A stretch of DNA of 64,000 nucleotides from the NCBI RefSeq assembly GCF_030815085.1, contig NZ_JAUSWG010000003.1. One strand, written 5' to 3'. This document shows, in pieces, positions 1-8,747 of the stretch (the first letter of the stretch is position 1; every line of letters begins with the position of its first letter). Source of the DNA: Paraclostridium ghonii (GTDB lineage: Bacteria > Bacillota > Clostridia > Peptostreptococcales > Peptostreptococcaceae). The translations under genes were made by a program, and so were the position numbers. The notes beneath the pieces are model-generated. The model made no database searches and was not told the DNA's origin. It saw only the letters and a list, made by a program, of their open reading frames with translations.

Positions 1-183
1 AGCCATAGCTCTTGAGTGGCCATCTATAAGTACATACTCTCCATTAATTACACCAACAAGAACGGGAGGAAATACAGGGTTTTTATCATCAGAATATATA
101 TTCCTTATTTTTTCTAATTTTTCTTTGTTAATATAAAAATTATTTGGAATTAACTCTCTTACTAAAAGTTCTTTTAAAATCAA
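1..183 (-). CDS. ParB-like N-terminal-domain protein, 3' end cut by window edge
   Basis: The first 61 codons of a minus-strand gene run off the left edge. The start is TTG at 183, chosen because an AGGAGGTG ribosome binding site lies a few bases upstream (about 188-196). The visible protein ends in VLIDGHSRAMA, the Gly-His-(S/R) type motif of the ParB/sulfiredoxin-like fold; the stretch PPVLVGVINGEYVLIDGH fits the start of that domain. ParB-fold proteins include chromosome-partition CTPases and many small nucleases or ATPases of unknown role. Without the C-terminus I cannot say which. No helix-turn-helix is visible yet. Confidence 0.55.
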   Translation of the reverse strand, partial: MILKELLVRELIPNNFYINKEKLEKIRNIYSDDKNPVFPPVLVGVINGEYVLIDGHSRAMA

Positions 184-450
184 TTTCACACCTCCTTCTA
201 AAACATTAGCTAAAATAAATATATTAGATATATAAGTAAAATATCCTTTAATTTAATATTTTTTACTTGCAATAAATAATAAAAGAGGTAATAGTTATAA
301 AATCGTAGAATTATTAATATAAAAGTAGAATTAAGTAGTATTTACGCTTAATTTCAGTGTAAACTATGAAAAATTATAAAAAATCAAAGAATTAAAAAGT
401 TAAAGTTATTATTATTTAATTATAGCTATAAGGGGTAGGAGGGATGTAAA

Positions 451-1077
451 GTGTTAGATAACAAAGGATTTGATTTATGGGCTAAAGAATATGATAAAAG
501 TGTGGAGCTAAGTTCTAATGAATATCCTTTTGATGGATATTATAATGTTTTAAATTATGTTTACAATGCAATTAGTAAAAAAGGGAAAAATGATATATTA
601 GATATAGGTTTTGGAACAGGAGTGCTGACAAATAAGTTATATGAAGATGGTGCAAATATATTTGGGATAGATTTTTCTCAAGAGATGATAAATATTGCCC
701 AAGAAAAGATGCCAAACGGAGTATTTATACAACACGATTTTAATAACAAGTTACCTATTAAATTAACAAGTGAAAAATTTAACTATATAATATCTTCTTA
801 TGCAATTCACCATTTAGATAATTATAAAAAAGTAGAGTTTATAGAAGAATTAGAAAAACTGTTAAAGCCAGATGGTAAAATAATAATTGCAGATGTTTCA
901 TTTAAAACAGAAAAAGATTTAATAGATTGCAAAAACAAAAATATGGATAAATGGGATGCAGATGAAATATATATGGTTGAAGAAAATATTATAAATTCAC
1001 TAAATCAAAGAAAAATTGATGCAATATATATACAAATTTCTTCTTGTGCAGGTGTTTTAGAAATACATAAAAAATAA
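451..1077 (+). CDS. Class I SAM-dependent methyltransferase
   Basis: A 208-aa cytoplasmic protein. Motif I of the Rossmann methyltransferase fold is plain (LDIGFGTGVLTNKL, residues ~50-63), followed by the acidic end of strand 2 (GIDFS), a post-motif HDFN and the YAIHHLD motif typical of small YrrT/BioC-like enzymes. The start is GTG at 451, preceded by AGGGGTAGGAGGG at 431-443; the ATG at 444 is immediately followed by a stop. The substrate is unknown; the family methylates metabolites as often as tRNA. It is followed after about 70 bases by grpB-like and MBL genes that may be co-transcribed. Confidence 0.85.
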   Translation: MLDNKGFDLWAKEYDKSVELSSNEYPFDGYYNVLNYVYNAISKKGKNDILDIGFGTGVLTNKLYEDGANIFGIDFSQEMINIAQEKMPNGVFIQHDFNNKLPIKLTSEKFNYIISSYAIHHLDNYKKVEFIEELEKLLKPDGKIIIADVSFKTEKDLIDCKNKNMDKWDADEIYMVEENIINSLNQRKIDAIYIQISSCAGVLEIHKK

Positions 1078-1149
1078 GATTGAGTTTTATGAATTGAAAG
1101 AGATTAAATAAAATTAATTTTATTTATAATAAATTGTGGGGAGATTTTT

Positions 1150-1695
1150 ATGTATAAAAAAAGTGAAGTTAGAATTATAGAGGTACTAGAATATAATCCT
1201 GATTGGAAAGCTGAATTTATAAAAGAAGCAAAAGATATTTACAAAATTATGGGAAAAGAAGTAGTAAAAGTACATCATATAGGAAGTACATCTATTCCTG
1301 GCATAGATGCAAAGCCTGTAATTGATATTTTGGTTGAAGTGAAAAATATTGAAAATGTAGATTTATATAATGAAAGTTTAAAAAGTTTAGGATATATAGC
1401 AAAAGGTGAATATTGTATACCTAATAGAAGATTTTTTCTAAAAGGGATATATAAAAGAACTCATCATATTCACGTATTTGAAAGCGGTAATTCAGAGATA
1501 AAAAGACATATTAATTTCAGAGATTATATGATACAACATCCTGAAGAAGCAAAACAATATGCAGAATTAAAAAAAGAATTAGCCAAAACGTTTAGATATG
1601 ATATCGAAGGTTATTGTAATGGAAAGGATGCATTTGTAAAGGGAATCGATAAAAAAGCATATGAATGGGCTAAATTAAAAGATAGGGAGATGTAG
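1150..1695 (+). CDS. GrpB/UPF0157 family nucleotidyltransferase-like protein
   Basis: 181 aa, the usual length of the family. It has the hallmark block VHHIGSTSIPGIDAKPVIDI (residues ~42-61), which is the GS-x-D-type signature of the nucleotidyltransferase fold shared by GrpB/UPF0157 proteins, also found fused to dephospho-CoA kinase. Biochemical function is not established for the family. A GGGGAG ribosome binding site precedes the ATG. The stop codon is only three bases from the next gene, whose ribosome binding site is inside this coding region, so the pair is very likely translated from one transcript. Confidence 0.85.
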   Translation: MYKKSEVRIIEVLEYNPDWKAEFIKEAKDIYKIMGKEVVKVHHIGSTSIPGIDAKPVIDILVEVKNIENVDLYNESLKSLGYIAKGEYCIPNRRFFLKGIYKRTHHIHVFESGNSEIKRHINFRDYMIQHPEEAKQYAELKKELAKTFRYDIEGYCNGKDAFVKGIDKKAYEWAKLKDREM

Positions 1696-1698
1696 AAT

Positions 1699-2541
1699 AT
1701 GAAGTTTAAAATAATTGGTAGTGGTGGATGTGTTGCTTTACCTAAGCCATTGTGTAAGTGTGAAATTTGTAAAGAAGCTAGATTGAAAGGGAATCCATAC
1801 TCAAGGTTTGGATGTAGCTTATTTTTAGAAGATTTAAACTTGTTGGTAGATACTCCAGAAGATATAACTCAGGCAATTAATTACTCAGATATTGATGAAA
1901 TTAAATATGTTTTATATAGCCATGTTGATCCAGATCATACTCTTGGAATGAGAGTATTTGAACATATTAGGCTAAATTGGTTAGAAATTTCAAAAGGGAA
2001 AGAATGTTGCAATCCAGTAAATGTGTTAGCAATGAATCATGTTATGGAAGATATAAATTCTATAAAGTTTAAACTAGGGTCATATTTAGATTATTATGAA
2101 AATGTTAGAAATTTAATAAAAAGAAATATTATAGAAAGTCATATAAGTATAGACGAAGTAAAAATAAGTTTTTTTAAAGTCAATCATTCAACTGTGTTTG
2201 TGTTTGAAAAAAATAATAAAAAAGTTATATATGCTCCTTGTGATGTAAAACCATTCCCAAATGAAAGCATATTTGAAGATGCAGATTTACTTATAATAGG
2301 AAATACAGTTGTTGGAGATAAACTTAAAGATGGATTTGTTTTAAATGAAGATAATCCTCTTAGAAAAGAATTATTTACATTGAGTGAAATACAAGGTTTG
2401 AAAAATAAATATAATATAAATCAAGTCATCATAACTCACTTAGAAGAAGATTGGGGTAAATCATATGATGACTATATTGAATTAGAAAAATATTACAAAG
2501 ATATAAGATTTGCATATGATGGAATGGAAATTGAAATATAG
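1699..2541 (+). CDS. MBL-fold metallohydrolase, PhnP-like phosphodiesterase
   Basis: 280 aa. The N-terminus (KIIGSGGC...LCKCEICKEAR) has the Cys-rich zinc-binding loop of PhnP-type proteins, followed by the metallo-beta-lactamase metal motif in the form SHVDPDHT (residues ~75-82). The first His of the canonical HxHxDH is in place and the second is replaced by Asp, as expected only for divergent members. A C-terminal ITHLEEDWG supplies a late His ligand. PhnP cleaves phosphoribosyl 1,2-cyclic phosphate; no phn genes are nearby, so the substrate is open. It is coupled to the GrpB-like gene (3-base gap). Confidence 0.75.
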   Translation: MKFKIIGSGGCVALPKPLCKCEICKEARLKGNPYSRFGCSLFLEDLNLLVDTPEDITQAINYSDIDEIKYVLYSHVDPDHTLGMRVFEHIRLNWLEISKGKECCNPVNVLAMNHVMEDINSIKFKLGSYLDYYENVRNLIKRNIIESHISIDEVKISFFKVNHSTVFVFEKNNKKVIYAPCDVKPFPNESIFEDADLLIIGNTVVGDKLKDGFVLNEDNPLRKELFTLSEIQGLKNKYNINQVIITHLEEDWGKSYDDYIELEKYYKDIRFAYDGMEIEI

Positions 2542-2661
2542 CATAATCTTAGTCCTTATTTTAACTATTTTAATCCATTTTTATTTTAAATTATAAAGTA
2601 AAGATATATAATAAATTTTGAAGGTTTAAAAATTATTATATTAAAAATTAAGGGGGATCAA

Positions 2662-3465
2662 ATGATTGAAGTAAACAACTTGTGCAAATCTTTTACAAAA
2701 GTTGTAAAAGATGACACTTCAAAGAAAAAGAAAAAGTTAACTAAATTTAAAACAAAGAAAGAAGATTTTTTAGCAGTAAATAATATTACATTTAATGCAA
2801 AAGAGGGAGAAATACTAGGAATACTAGGTCCAAATGGGGCAGGAAAAACAACTTTACTTAGAATGCTTGGAGGAATACTAACTCCAACATCTGGCGATAT
2901 AGAAGTTTGTGGATATGATTACTCTATAGACAAAAATGCAGCTAAAAAAGAGATTGGATACTTATCAGGAAATACAAAACTGTATAATAGACTTTCTCCA
3001 AGAGAACTATTAACAACTTTTGCAAATTTATATGAAATGCCAAAAGATGAAATTGAAAAATCTATAAATGAAGTAATAAAGATAATGGATATGGAAAGTT
3101 TTATAGATAATAGGATTGAAAATTTATCAACAGGTCAAACTCAAAGAACATCAATAGCAAGATGTCTAGTTCATTCACCTAAAATATATATATTTGATGA
3201 ACCTACTTTAGGATTAGATGTAATTAGTAGTAAATCTATAATAGATTTCATGAAAAATGAAAAACAAAGAGGTAAAACTGTACTATATTCAACTCATTAT
3301 ATGGAAGAAGCTGAGACCCTATGTGATAGAATAATTATGATTCATCAAGGTGAGATAATTGCAATGGGAACCCCTGAAGAATTAAAAGAGAGAACAAATA
3401 CAAATAATTTAAGAGATGTATTTATATCTCTTGCAAGTGAGAGGGGGGATTTATTTGAGATCTAA
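2662..3465 (+). CDS. ABC transporter ATP-binding protein (NatA-type)
   Basis: 267 aa, the nucleotide-binding subunit of a two-gene ABC exporter. Walker A is GPNGAGKTT (residues ~58-66), the signature is LSTGQ, Walker B is IYIFDEPT, and the H-loop is STHYMEEAE. A Lys-rich insert (KKKKKLTKFKTKK, residues ~21-33) between strand 1 and the Walker A region is unusual and could contact the membrane or nucleic acid. The closest family is NatA, the ATPase of Na+ or ABC-2 type efflux systems. The GGGGGA ribosome binding site decides the ATG. The gene overlaps the permease gene by 11 bases. Confidence 0.9.
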   Translation: MIEVNNLCKSFTKVVKDDTSKKKKKLTKFKTKKEDFLAVNNITFNAKEGEILGILGPNGAGKTTLLRMLGGILTPTSGDIEVCGYDYSIDKNAAKKEIGYLSGNTKLYNRLSPRELLTTFANLYEMPKDEIEKSINEVIKIMDMESFIDNRIENLSTGQTQRTSIARCLVHSPKIYIFDEPTLGLDVISSKSIIDFMKNEKQRGKTVLYSTHYMEEAETLCDRIIMIHQGEIIAMGTPEELKERTNTNNLRDVFISLASERGDLFEI

Positions 3466-5530
3466 AATAGTAAAACAGATATTTAAAAAGGAAGTTTTAG
3501 ATATATTAAGAGATAAAAAAACTATATTTATGATGATAATACTTCCAATAATTTTATATCCTATAATGATGGTAGGAATAACTCAAATTATGTCTATGTC
3601 TATGAATAGCATGGAAAAAGAAAATATAAATATAGCATTTAGTCAAAATCCAGATAAAACTTTAATGTCAGTTATAAACAAAACAAATGAAGAAAGAAAA
3701 AAAGATAGTAGCGAAATAGGTCAAATAGAACTAAAAACTACTAATGATTATAAAAAAGATTTAAAAGATGGAAATATAGATGCGTACATAAAAGTAAGTG
3801 ATAAAAATGAAGTCTCAGAATTTAAAATTTATATATATTCATCTAAGGATTCATCAATTATGGGTCAAGAAGAAGTAGAAAAAGTATTAAATATATATAA
3901 AAAAGAATTAGTAGAAAATAAAGTTAAAGAAAGCGGATTAGATGTAAAATCTACACTTGAACCAATTGATTATCAAACTGTAGATGTGGCAAAAAATGAA
4001 GAGGTGGCAGGAAATTTATTGGGGAGAGTGTTACCATTTGTATTAATAATGGGGCTTTTAGTGGGGGCTACATATCCTGCAATAGATGTTATGGCAGGTG
4101 AAAAAGAAAGAGGTACTTTAGAAACTTTATTTACATTACCTATTACAAACTTAGAATTAGTTATGGGGAAATATTTAGCTGTATCACTTTGTGCAGTATC
4201 ATCTGCTATTTTGAATGTTTTATCAGTAGTTATAACGATGTCATTTTTACTTGCAACTCAAGGTATGGCAAGTGAAATGGGAACTATAAATATTAATTAT
4301 TCACAAATGATACTTCCGGGAATAATTACTTTGATATGTGTATGCTTATTTGCTATGGTAGTGTCAGCAGTTAGTATGTGTGTATGCTCATTAGCAAAAA
4401 GTTTTAAAGATGCACAAAACTATATAACTCCAATTACATTTTTAGTTATAATACCGTCTTATATATCGATGATTCCAACTATAGAGTTAGATGGATTTAC
4501 AGCTACAATACCTGTAGTTAACATATCTTTACTTATAAAAAGTGTATTAACATTTAATAGCAATATAAGTTTGATAGCTTTAGTTTTAGTATCTAACCTT
4601 GTGTTTGTTATAATATCAGTATTGATTTTATCTAAGATGTTTAACTCTGAAGAAATCTTATTTGGAAGTAGTAAAAACTTTGCATTATTAGAAAAAAGAA
4701 GCAATATAAAAAGAGGAACAATGCCATCTGTTGCAGATGGAGTAACTTTATATGCAATTGGAGTAGTACTATTAATATATGTAGGAGGTTTAATTCAATT
4801 AAAATTTGGAACAGCTGGAATAGTAGGTACACAAATTATGATAATTGGATTACCCTTAATATTTGCATGGTATATTAAATCTGATTTTAAAAATATTTTT
4901 AGTATAAAAGTACCCAAAATACATCATGTATTAGGAGGAATAATACTTTGGGCTGGAGTATTTATAGTTATGAATTTAACAAGTCAACTACTGCTTTATT
5001 TATTCCCTCAAAATATGAAAGTTGTAGAAGGGCTAAATGAAGCATTAAAAGTAGATGATAGCATATTATTAAACTTATTATTTATAGCAGCTATGCCAGC
5101 TATATGTGAAGAAATGTTTTTTAGAGGTTTTGTGTTTAAATCATTTACTCAAAGTAAAGAGAAAAAAGCTCAAATATGGGGTGTAATATTTACTGGTATG
5201 TTATTTGGGTTTATGCACATTGATTTTATAAGAGTTATTCCAACTAGTATTTTGGGTATTGCATTAGCATATTCAGTATATAAGAGTAAATCAATATTTA
5301 TACCTATGATGATGCATTTTTTAAATAACTCAGTTGCTGTATTTGCAATGCATATAGCGGGGAAAAATAAAGATATAGAGAATTTAAATCAAACTTTAAA
5401 TTTTGGTGATTTAAAAATGTTAATGGTAACTATAATTATAAGTTTAATATTAATATTTATAGGAGTAAAATTGCTTTGTATGAACAAAAGCTATAAAGTA
5501 AAAACCAGTGATGAAAAAGAGTTAATTTAA
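3455..5530 (+). CDS. ABC-2 permease fused to a CPBP intramembrane protease domain
   Basis: About 691 aa if translation starts at TTG 3455, which has a GAGAGGGGGG ribosome binding site at 3439-3448; an in-frame ATG at 3416 lies deep inside the ATPase gene and lacks one. Residues ~1-400 are a NatB/ABC-2 permease: one TM helix, a large extracytoplasmic domain, then about five TMs with the EKERGTLETL motif. Residues ~440-670 carry the three CPBP (Rce1/CAAX-like) motifs: CEEMFFRGF, FGFMHI and MMHFLNN. The pair probably exports a peptide or ion and may process a substrate in the membrane. NatB-CPBP fusions are known in Firmicutes; the substrate is unknown. Confidence 0.85.
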   Translation: MRSKIVKQIFKKEVLDILRDKKTIFMMIILPIILYPIMMVGITQIMSMSMNSMEKENINIAFSQNPDKTLMSVINKTNEERKKDSSEIGQIELKTTNDYKKDLKDGNIDAYIKVSDKNEVSEFKIYIYSSKDSSIMGQEEVEKVLNIYKKELVENKVKESGLDVKSTLEPIDYQTVDVAKNEEVAGNLLGRVLPFVLIMGLLVGATYPAIDVMAGEKERGTLETLFTLPITNLELVMGKYLAVSLCAVSSAILNVLSVVITMSFLLATQGMASEMGTININYSQMILPGIITLICVCLFAMVVSAVSMCVCSLAKSFKDAQNYITPITFLVIIPSYISMIPTIELDGFTATIPVVNISLLIKSVLTFNSNISLIALVLVSNLVFVIISVLILSKMFNSEEILFGSSKNFALLEKRSNIKRGTMPSVADGVTLYAIGVVLLIYVGGLIQLKFGTAGIVGTQIMIIGLPLIFAWYIKSDFKNIFSIKVPKIHHVLGGIILWAGVFIVMNLTSQLLLYLFPQNMKVVEGLNEALKVDDSILLNLLFIAAMPAICEEMFFRGFVFKSFTQSKEKKAQIWGVIFTGMLFGFMHIDFIRVIPTSILGIALAYSVYKSKSIFIPMMMHFLNNSVAVFAMHIAGKNKDIENLNQTLNFGDLKMLMVTIIISLILIFIGVKLLCMNKSYKVKTSDEKELI

Positions 5531-5544
5531 TTAACTCTTTTTTT
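5514..5544 (+). terminator. Intrinsic terminator of the ABC operon
   Basis: GAGTTAAT and ATTAACTC pair across a TTA loop and are followed by a run of seven T. The hairpin overlaps the stop codon of the permease gene. Confidence 0.8.
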
Positions 5545-5675
5545 ACCAATTAATTTACTAATGATATAAAGCGACTTACATACGTAGTAAACCAAGTGAA
5601 CTAAATTTAAAATTTGTTATACAAAAACAGATATGTTATTATAAATATTAAAGATATTTTTAAAGGAGAAACAAA

Positions 5676-6155
5676 ATGAAAGTAAGAGGATTTGAAAAAG
5701 TAAGTAAAGAAGAATTTGAAAAAGCAAATGCACATATAGCATATGAAGAGTTAACATTACCAAAAAGAGCAACAAAATTTGCTGCAGGATATGATATAAA
5801 AAGTACATTAAACTTTACATTAGAGCCAGGCGAAGATATAGTTATACCAACAGGTTTTAAATCCTATATGCAAGTTGGGGAAATGATAACATTATTCCCA
5901 AGAAGTGGTATGGGATTTAAGTATCAAATACAATTAGCAAATACTGTAGGTATAGGCGATGGAGATTACTATAACTGTGAATCTAATGAAGGTCACTATT
6001 TTATAAAATTAGTTAATAGAGGAAAGAAATCTTGGGAAGTTAAAGTAGGAGATGGTATAGGACAAGCTATATTTATGCCAATACTTTTAGCTGATGGAGA
6101 TGATTTTGAAACTGGTGAAGTAAGAACTGGTGGATTTGGAAGTACAGGTAAATAA
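5676..6155 (+). CDS. dut: dUTP diphosphatase (trimeric dUTPase)
   Basis: 159 aa. All five dUTPase motifs are present in order: AAGYDI (motif 1), PRSGMGFK (2), NTVGIGDGDYYN (3), VGDGIGQAIF (4) and the C-terminal glycine-rich RTGGFGSTG (5). The enzyme hydrolyses dUTP to dUMP and PPi in the cytoplasm, keeping uracil out of DNA and feeding thymidylate synthesis. The intact motif 5 arm argues for activity. The ATG follows AAAGGAGA at good spacing. It is a monocistronic unit bounded by terminators on both sides. Confidence 0.92.
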   Translation: MKVRGFEKVSKEEFEKANAHIAYEELTLPKRATKFAAGYDIKSTLNFTLEPGEDIVIPTGFKSYMQVGEMITLFPRSGMGFKYQIQLANTVGIGDGDYYNCESNEGHYFIKLVNRGKKSWEVKVGDGIGQAIFMPILLADGDDFETGEVRTGGFGSTGK

Positions 6156-6163
6156 TTTATAAA

Positions 6164-6210
6164 CTAAAAATACCCCTACGTTGTAAATAACGATGTAGGG
6201 GTATTTTTAG
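6164..6210 (+). terminator. Intrinsic terminator after dut
   Basis: AAAAATACCCCTAC pairs with GTAGGGGTATTTTT; the A/T flanks make it potentially bidirectional. Confidence 0.85.
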
Positions 6211-6246
6211 TTTGTAAATAAAAATTAGGATTATTTTAAAAAAATA

Positions 6247-6296
6247 TTGACAATAAAATATCTATATAATAAAATGGTTATTGAAATTAATTATCA
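6247..6296 (+). promoter_or_regulatory. Sigma-A promoter with overlapping Fur-box-like operator
   Basis: TTGACA at 6247-6252, a 17-base spacer and TAAAAT at 6270-6275 form a good housekeeping promoter. Directly downstream, at the expected start site, lies TGAAATTAATTATCA (6282-6296). This matches the 7-1-7 Fur consensus TGATAATNATTATCA at 12 of 14 defined positions. Fur-Fe2+ bound here would block transcription, which fits a ferric-reductase-like gene. The assignment of Fur rather than a paralogue such as PerR or Zur is inference. Confidence 0.55.
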
Positions 6297-6355
6297 TTAA
6301 AAAGTGATATTCAATACAAAATAATAAAAACTTTAAAATAAAAAGGAGAATCAAT

Positions 6356-7048
6356 ATGAGGTTAGTTTATTCATTAATATTTGTAGCAATATTCGCACTA
6401 ATTTTTACAACAACATTAAGAAAACATTCTAAAATTTTTTATAGTATAGCTTCGGTTATATCAGGGATTACAATAATTTATGAAATTTATAGATTAATAA
6501 GTGATACAAAGCTACAAGGTTTTATAGGAGAACTTGAAAAAGCTTTTATGAAAGGGAATGTAGCAATAGCATTCTTTTTATTAGTAATGTTTGCAGGAGC
6601 ATTAAATCCTAAGTGGAAATTGACAAAAAAATTGTTAAGTATAAGAGCTGAATCAGCTATACTGGGATGCATACTGTTACTTCCTCATGGAGTAATGTAT
6701 TTAGTTCGTTTTATAAATAAAATATTACTTCACAAGCCTATAACAATACTTTACATAATATATTTAATAATAGGATTGATAGCGTTTATAATAATGATAC
6801 CATTATTTATCACATCATTAAAAAAAGTTAGATCAAAAATGTCATATGCAGATTGGAAGAAAATTCAAAGATGGGCATATCCATTTTACTTATTATCGTA
6901 TGTACATATAGTACTTGCTCTTCTTAATGATGATGAAATTGATATAATGAAATTAAGTATATATACAATTGGATTTGTAGGATATTTTTCACTTAAAATG
7001 ATAAAAAATTATAAACTGAAAAATAAAACAGCAAGTACCATTAATTAA
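6356..7048 (+). CDS. Ferric-reductase-like transmembrane protein
   Basis: 230 aa with about six hydrophobic helices and a Lys-rich C-terminus. The pattern RAESAILGCILLLPHG and, later, WKKIQRWAYPFYLLSYVHIV resembles the heme-b binding helices of the ferric reductase-like TM domain (YedZ/MsrQ/NOX family), in which His residues on adjacent helices hold heme. No flavin or NAD domain is attached, so it needs an electron-donor partner. Expression is probably iron-controlled, from the Fur-like box overlapping its promoter. It could serve iron reduction or a quinone-linked methionine sulfoxide reductase system; no msrP is in view. Confidence 0.65.
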   Translation: MRLVYSLIFVAIFALIFTTTLRKHSKIFYSIASVISGITIIYEIYRLISDTKLQGFIGELEKAFMKGNVAIAFFLLVMFAGALNPKWKLTKKLLSIRAESAILGCILLLPHGVMYLVRFINKILLHKPITILYIIYLIIGLIAFIIMIPLFITSLKKVRSKMSYADWKKIQRWAYPFYLLSYVHIVLALLNDDEIDIMKLSIYTIGFVGYFSLKMIKNYKLKNKTASTIN

Positions 7049-7066
7049 TTTGCCATGGATATAAAC

Positions 7067-7105
7067 AAAATGGATACTTTAAATGATTTTAAAGTATCCA
7101 TTTTT
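7067..7105 (+). terminator. Intrinsic terminator
   Basis: AAAATGGATACTTTA pairs with TAAAGTATCCATTTTT, A-rich before and T-rich after, so it can serve both the plus-strand reductase-like gene and the convergent hydrolase gene. Confidence 0.8.
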
Positions 7106-7205
7106 AGTTACACTAATGGATGATAAAGTTTGAATTCTTTATGGAGTCGTAAATAGGAGACTTAAGATTAGACATAGGTCGTAAGGCAACAGAAAAAGCA
7201 CTTTA

Positions 7206-8165
7206 TTATTTTTTTATTTTCTCAATAAAGTTAGTTGCGTCTTTTGCTATTTTTTTATATTCAATATCATGTACATAATGAGAACAATCTAAATGTACAA
7301 TTTCTCCATTCTTAAATTCTTTAAGAGCTGTTTCTTGAATGTTTCTCCAATCCTGTTTACTCCAACCAGTACCAATACCGTTTGAAACAAACATTAATAT
7401 TGGAATATTTGGCATGCTATTTTCAGACACTTTTTTAGCATTATTTTTAACTTCAAGTACTTCGTTTATCATTGTAGAAGTAGCGGTTCTTCTATAAAAA
7501 ATTGTTTTATATAGTTTTTTTTCATCATCAGTTAACGTTCCGTATTTTATAGCGTCACTTTCAGATAAATTTGGAATTAATCTTGTTATTCCAAGTTTTG
7601 ATGCAATTGCTCCAATTTTTATCATTGGAATATTTATTTTATAATTTTCATAAGCCTTTGGAACAGCCATATCTAGCCCTACAATACCCTTTACTTCTTC
7701 TGGATGCAATTGAGCCCAATATAATGCTTCTATTCCAGACATGGAGTGAGGAAATAGTATATATGGTCCCTTTATATTTGCAAGAGCAAGTGCTTGTCTC
7801 GTATCATTTAAAATTGAGTCTATATCTCTTGGTGTATCTACTATATCACTAAAACCGTACCCAAATTTTTCTACTACAACAATTTTGTAATTATCACTTA
7901 ATAATGAATATAAAGATTTGAAGTCTAAAGTAGGTGAACTCGTACCTCCACCAGACATAAATATCAAAGGAATATCTCCATCACCTTCACTGTATATATG
8001 CATATAATGTCCATTTACATTTACCATTTGTCCAATAGGTAGGAATTGTTTGTTTTCTTTTGATAGATTAATTTTGTGGTTAATAAATATAATAACTATA
8101 AGTATACAAATAATGATTGCTATAGCACATATTGAACCACCAATAGTTTTAACCATTTTTCTCAT
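7206..8165 (-). CDS. Alpha/beta hydrolase with N-terminal membrane anchor
   Basis: 319 aa. Residues ~9-29 form one hydrophobic segment that should anchor the protein with the catalytic domain outside. The fold's markers are an oxyanion-side FMSGGG (residues ~69-74), the nucleophile elbow PHSMSG with Ser141, and the terminal catalytic His in DCSHYVHD (near residue 300). The substrate is unknown; related Clostridial proteins are annotated simply as alpha/beta hydrolases. The ATG at 8165 follows an ATGGGGG ribosome binding site. It stands alone, convergent with the preceding plus-strand gene. Confidence 0.8.
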   Translation of the reverse strand: MRKMVKTIGGSICAIAIIICILIVIIFINHKINLSKENKQFLPIGQMVNVNGHYMHIYSEGDGDIPLIFMSGGGTSSPTLDFKSLYSLLSDNYKIVVVEKFGYGFSDIVDTPRDIDSILNDTRQALALANIKGPYILFPHSMSGIEALYWAQLHPEEVKGIVGLDMAVPKAYENYKINIPMIKIGAIASKLGITRLIPNLSESDAIKYGTLTDDEKKLYKTIFYRRTATSTMINEVLEVKNNAKKVSENSMPNIPILMFVSNGIGTGWSKQDWRNIQETALKEFKNGEIVHLDCSHYVHDIEYKKIAKDATNFIEKIKK

Positions 8166-8470
8166 AATACCCCCATAAAATAAATTTTTAACTATTTAAT
8201 ATGATTTTCCAAACGCGCATATAGCTATATTATAACTTATCTATTATAAAATATCCATTTTAAACATTTCTTTAAAACATAGGCAAAAAATTAAAATAAT
8301 TTAAAGTTATAAATGAGATTGATAGAAATATAATAAAAAAATAATTAGTATATACAGAAAAATATATTGATAAGAAGCTAAATCATTAAAATGTTGATTA
8401 AGTTTAAAAATGTAGATCACTTGATTAATTATATTTTTTACGCTTAAGGAATTCATGATTAACGAGTATT

Positions 8471-8604
8471 TGTGGATAACTTATGAAGTATAGTTATATC
8501 AGTATCTTGGTGAAAGTAAAAAATGACATTTTGAGCAACGGACGAAGTCGTTGGCGACATGAAGCGGTTCGCAGACGTAGTCGCTCAAGCAGAGCGAATT
8601 TTTT
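8471..8604 (+). repeat. Dispersed DnaA-box/hairpin element, copy A
   Basis: This 582-base gap between divergent genes (8166-8747) is otherwise featureless AT-rich DNA. The element starts with TGTGGATAA (8471-8479, the complement of DnaA box TTATCCACA). It continues into a much more GC-rich stretch from 8531, with hairpin CAACGGAC-GAA-GTCGTTG, and ends in CGCTC-AAGCA-GAGCG followed by AATTTTTT, a terminator-like end. Related copies lie at 43848-43937 (+) and 62811-62922 (-). Copy A and the minus-strand copy align without gaps over about 83 bases with roughly three-quarters identity by eye. Confidence 0.6.
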
Positions 8605-8747
8605 ATAATGTTTATATTGAAATAAAGTAGATAATATTTTTATAAAGAAATATATGCTAAAAAAGTAATTTATTAATAAGGTTTTAATGTGTTTTTTAAG
8701 TATAAAAAGAGAATAATAATACTACTAAAACAAAAAGGAGCATTTTT

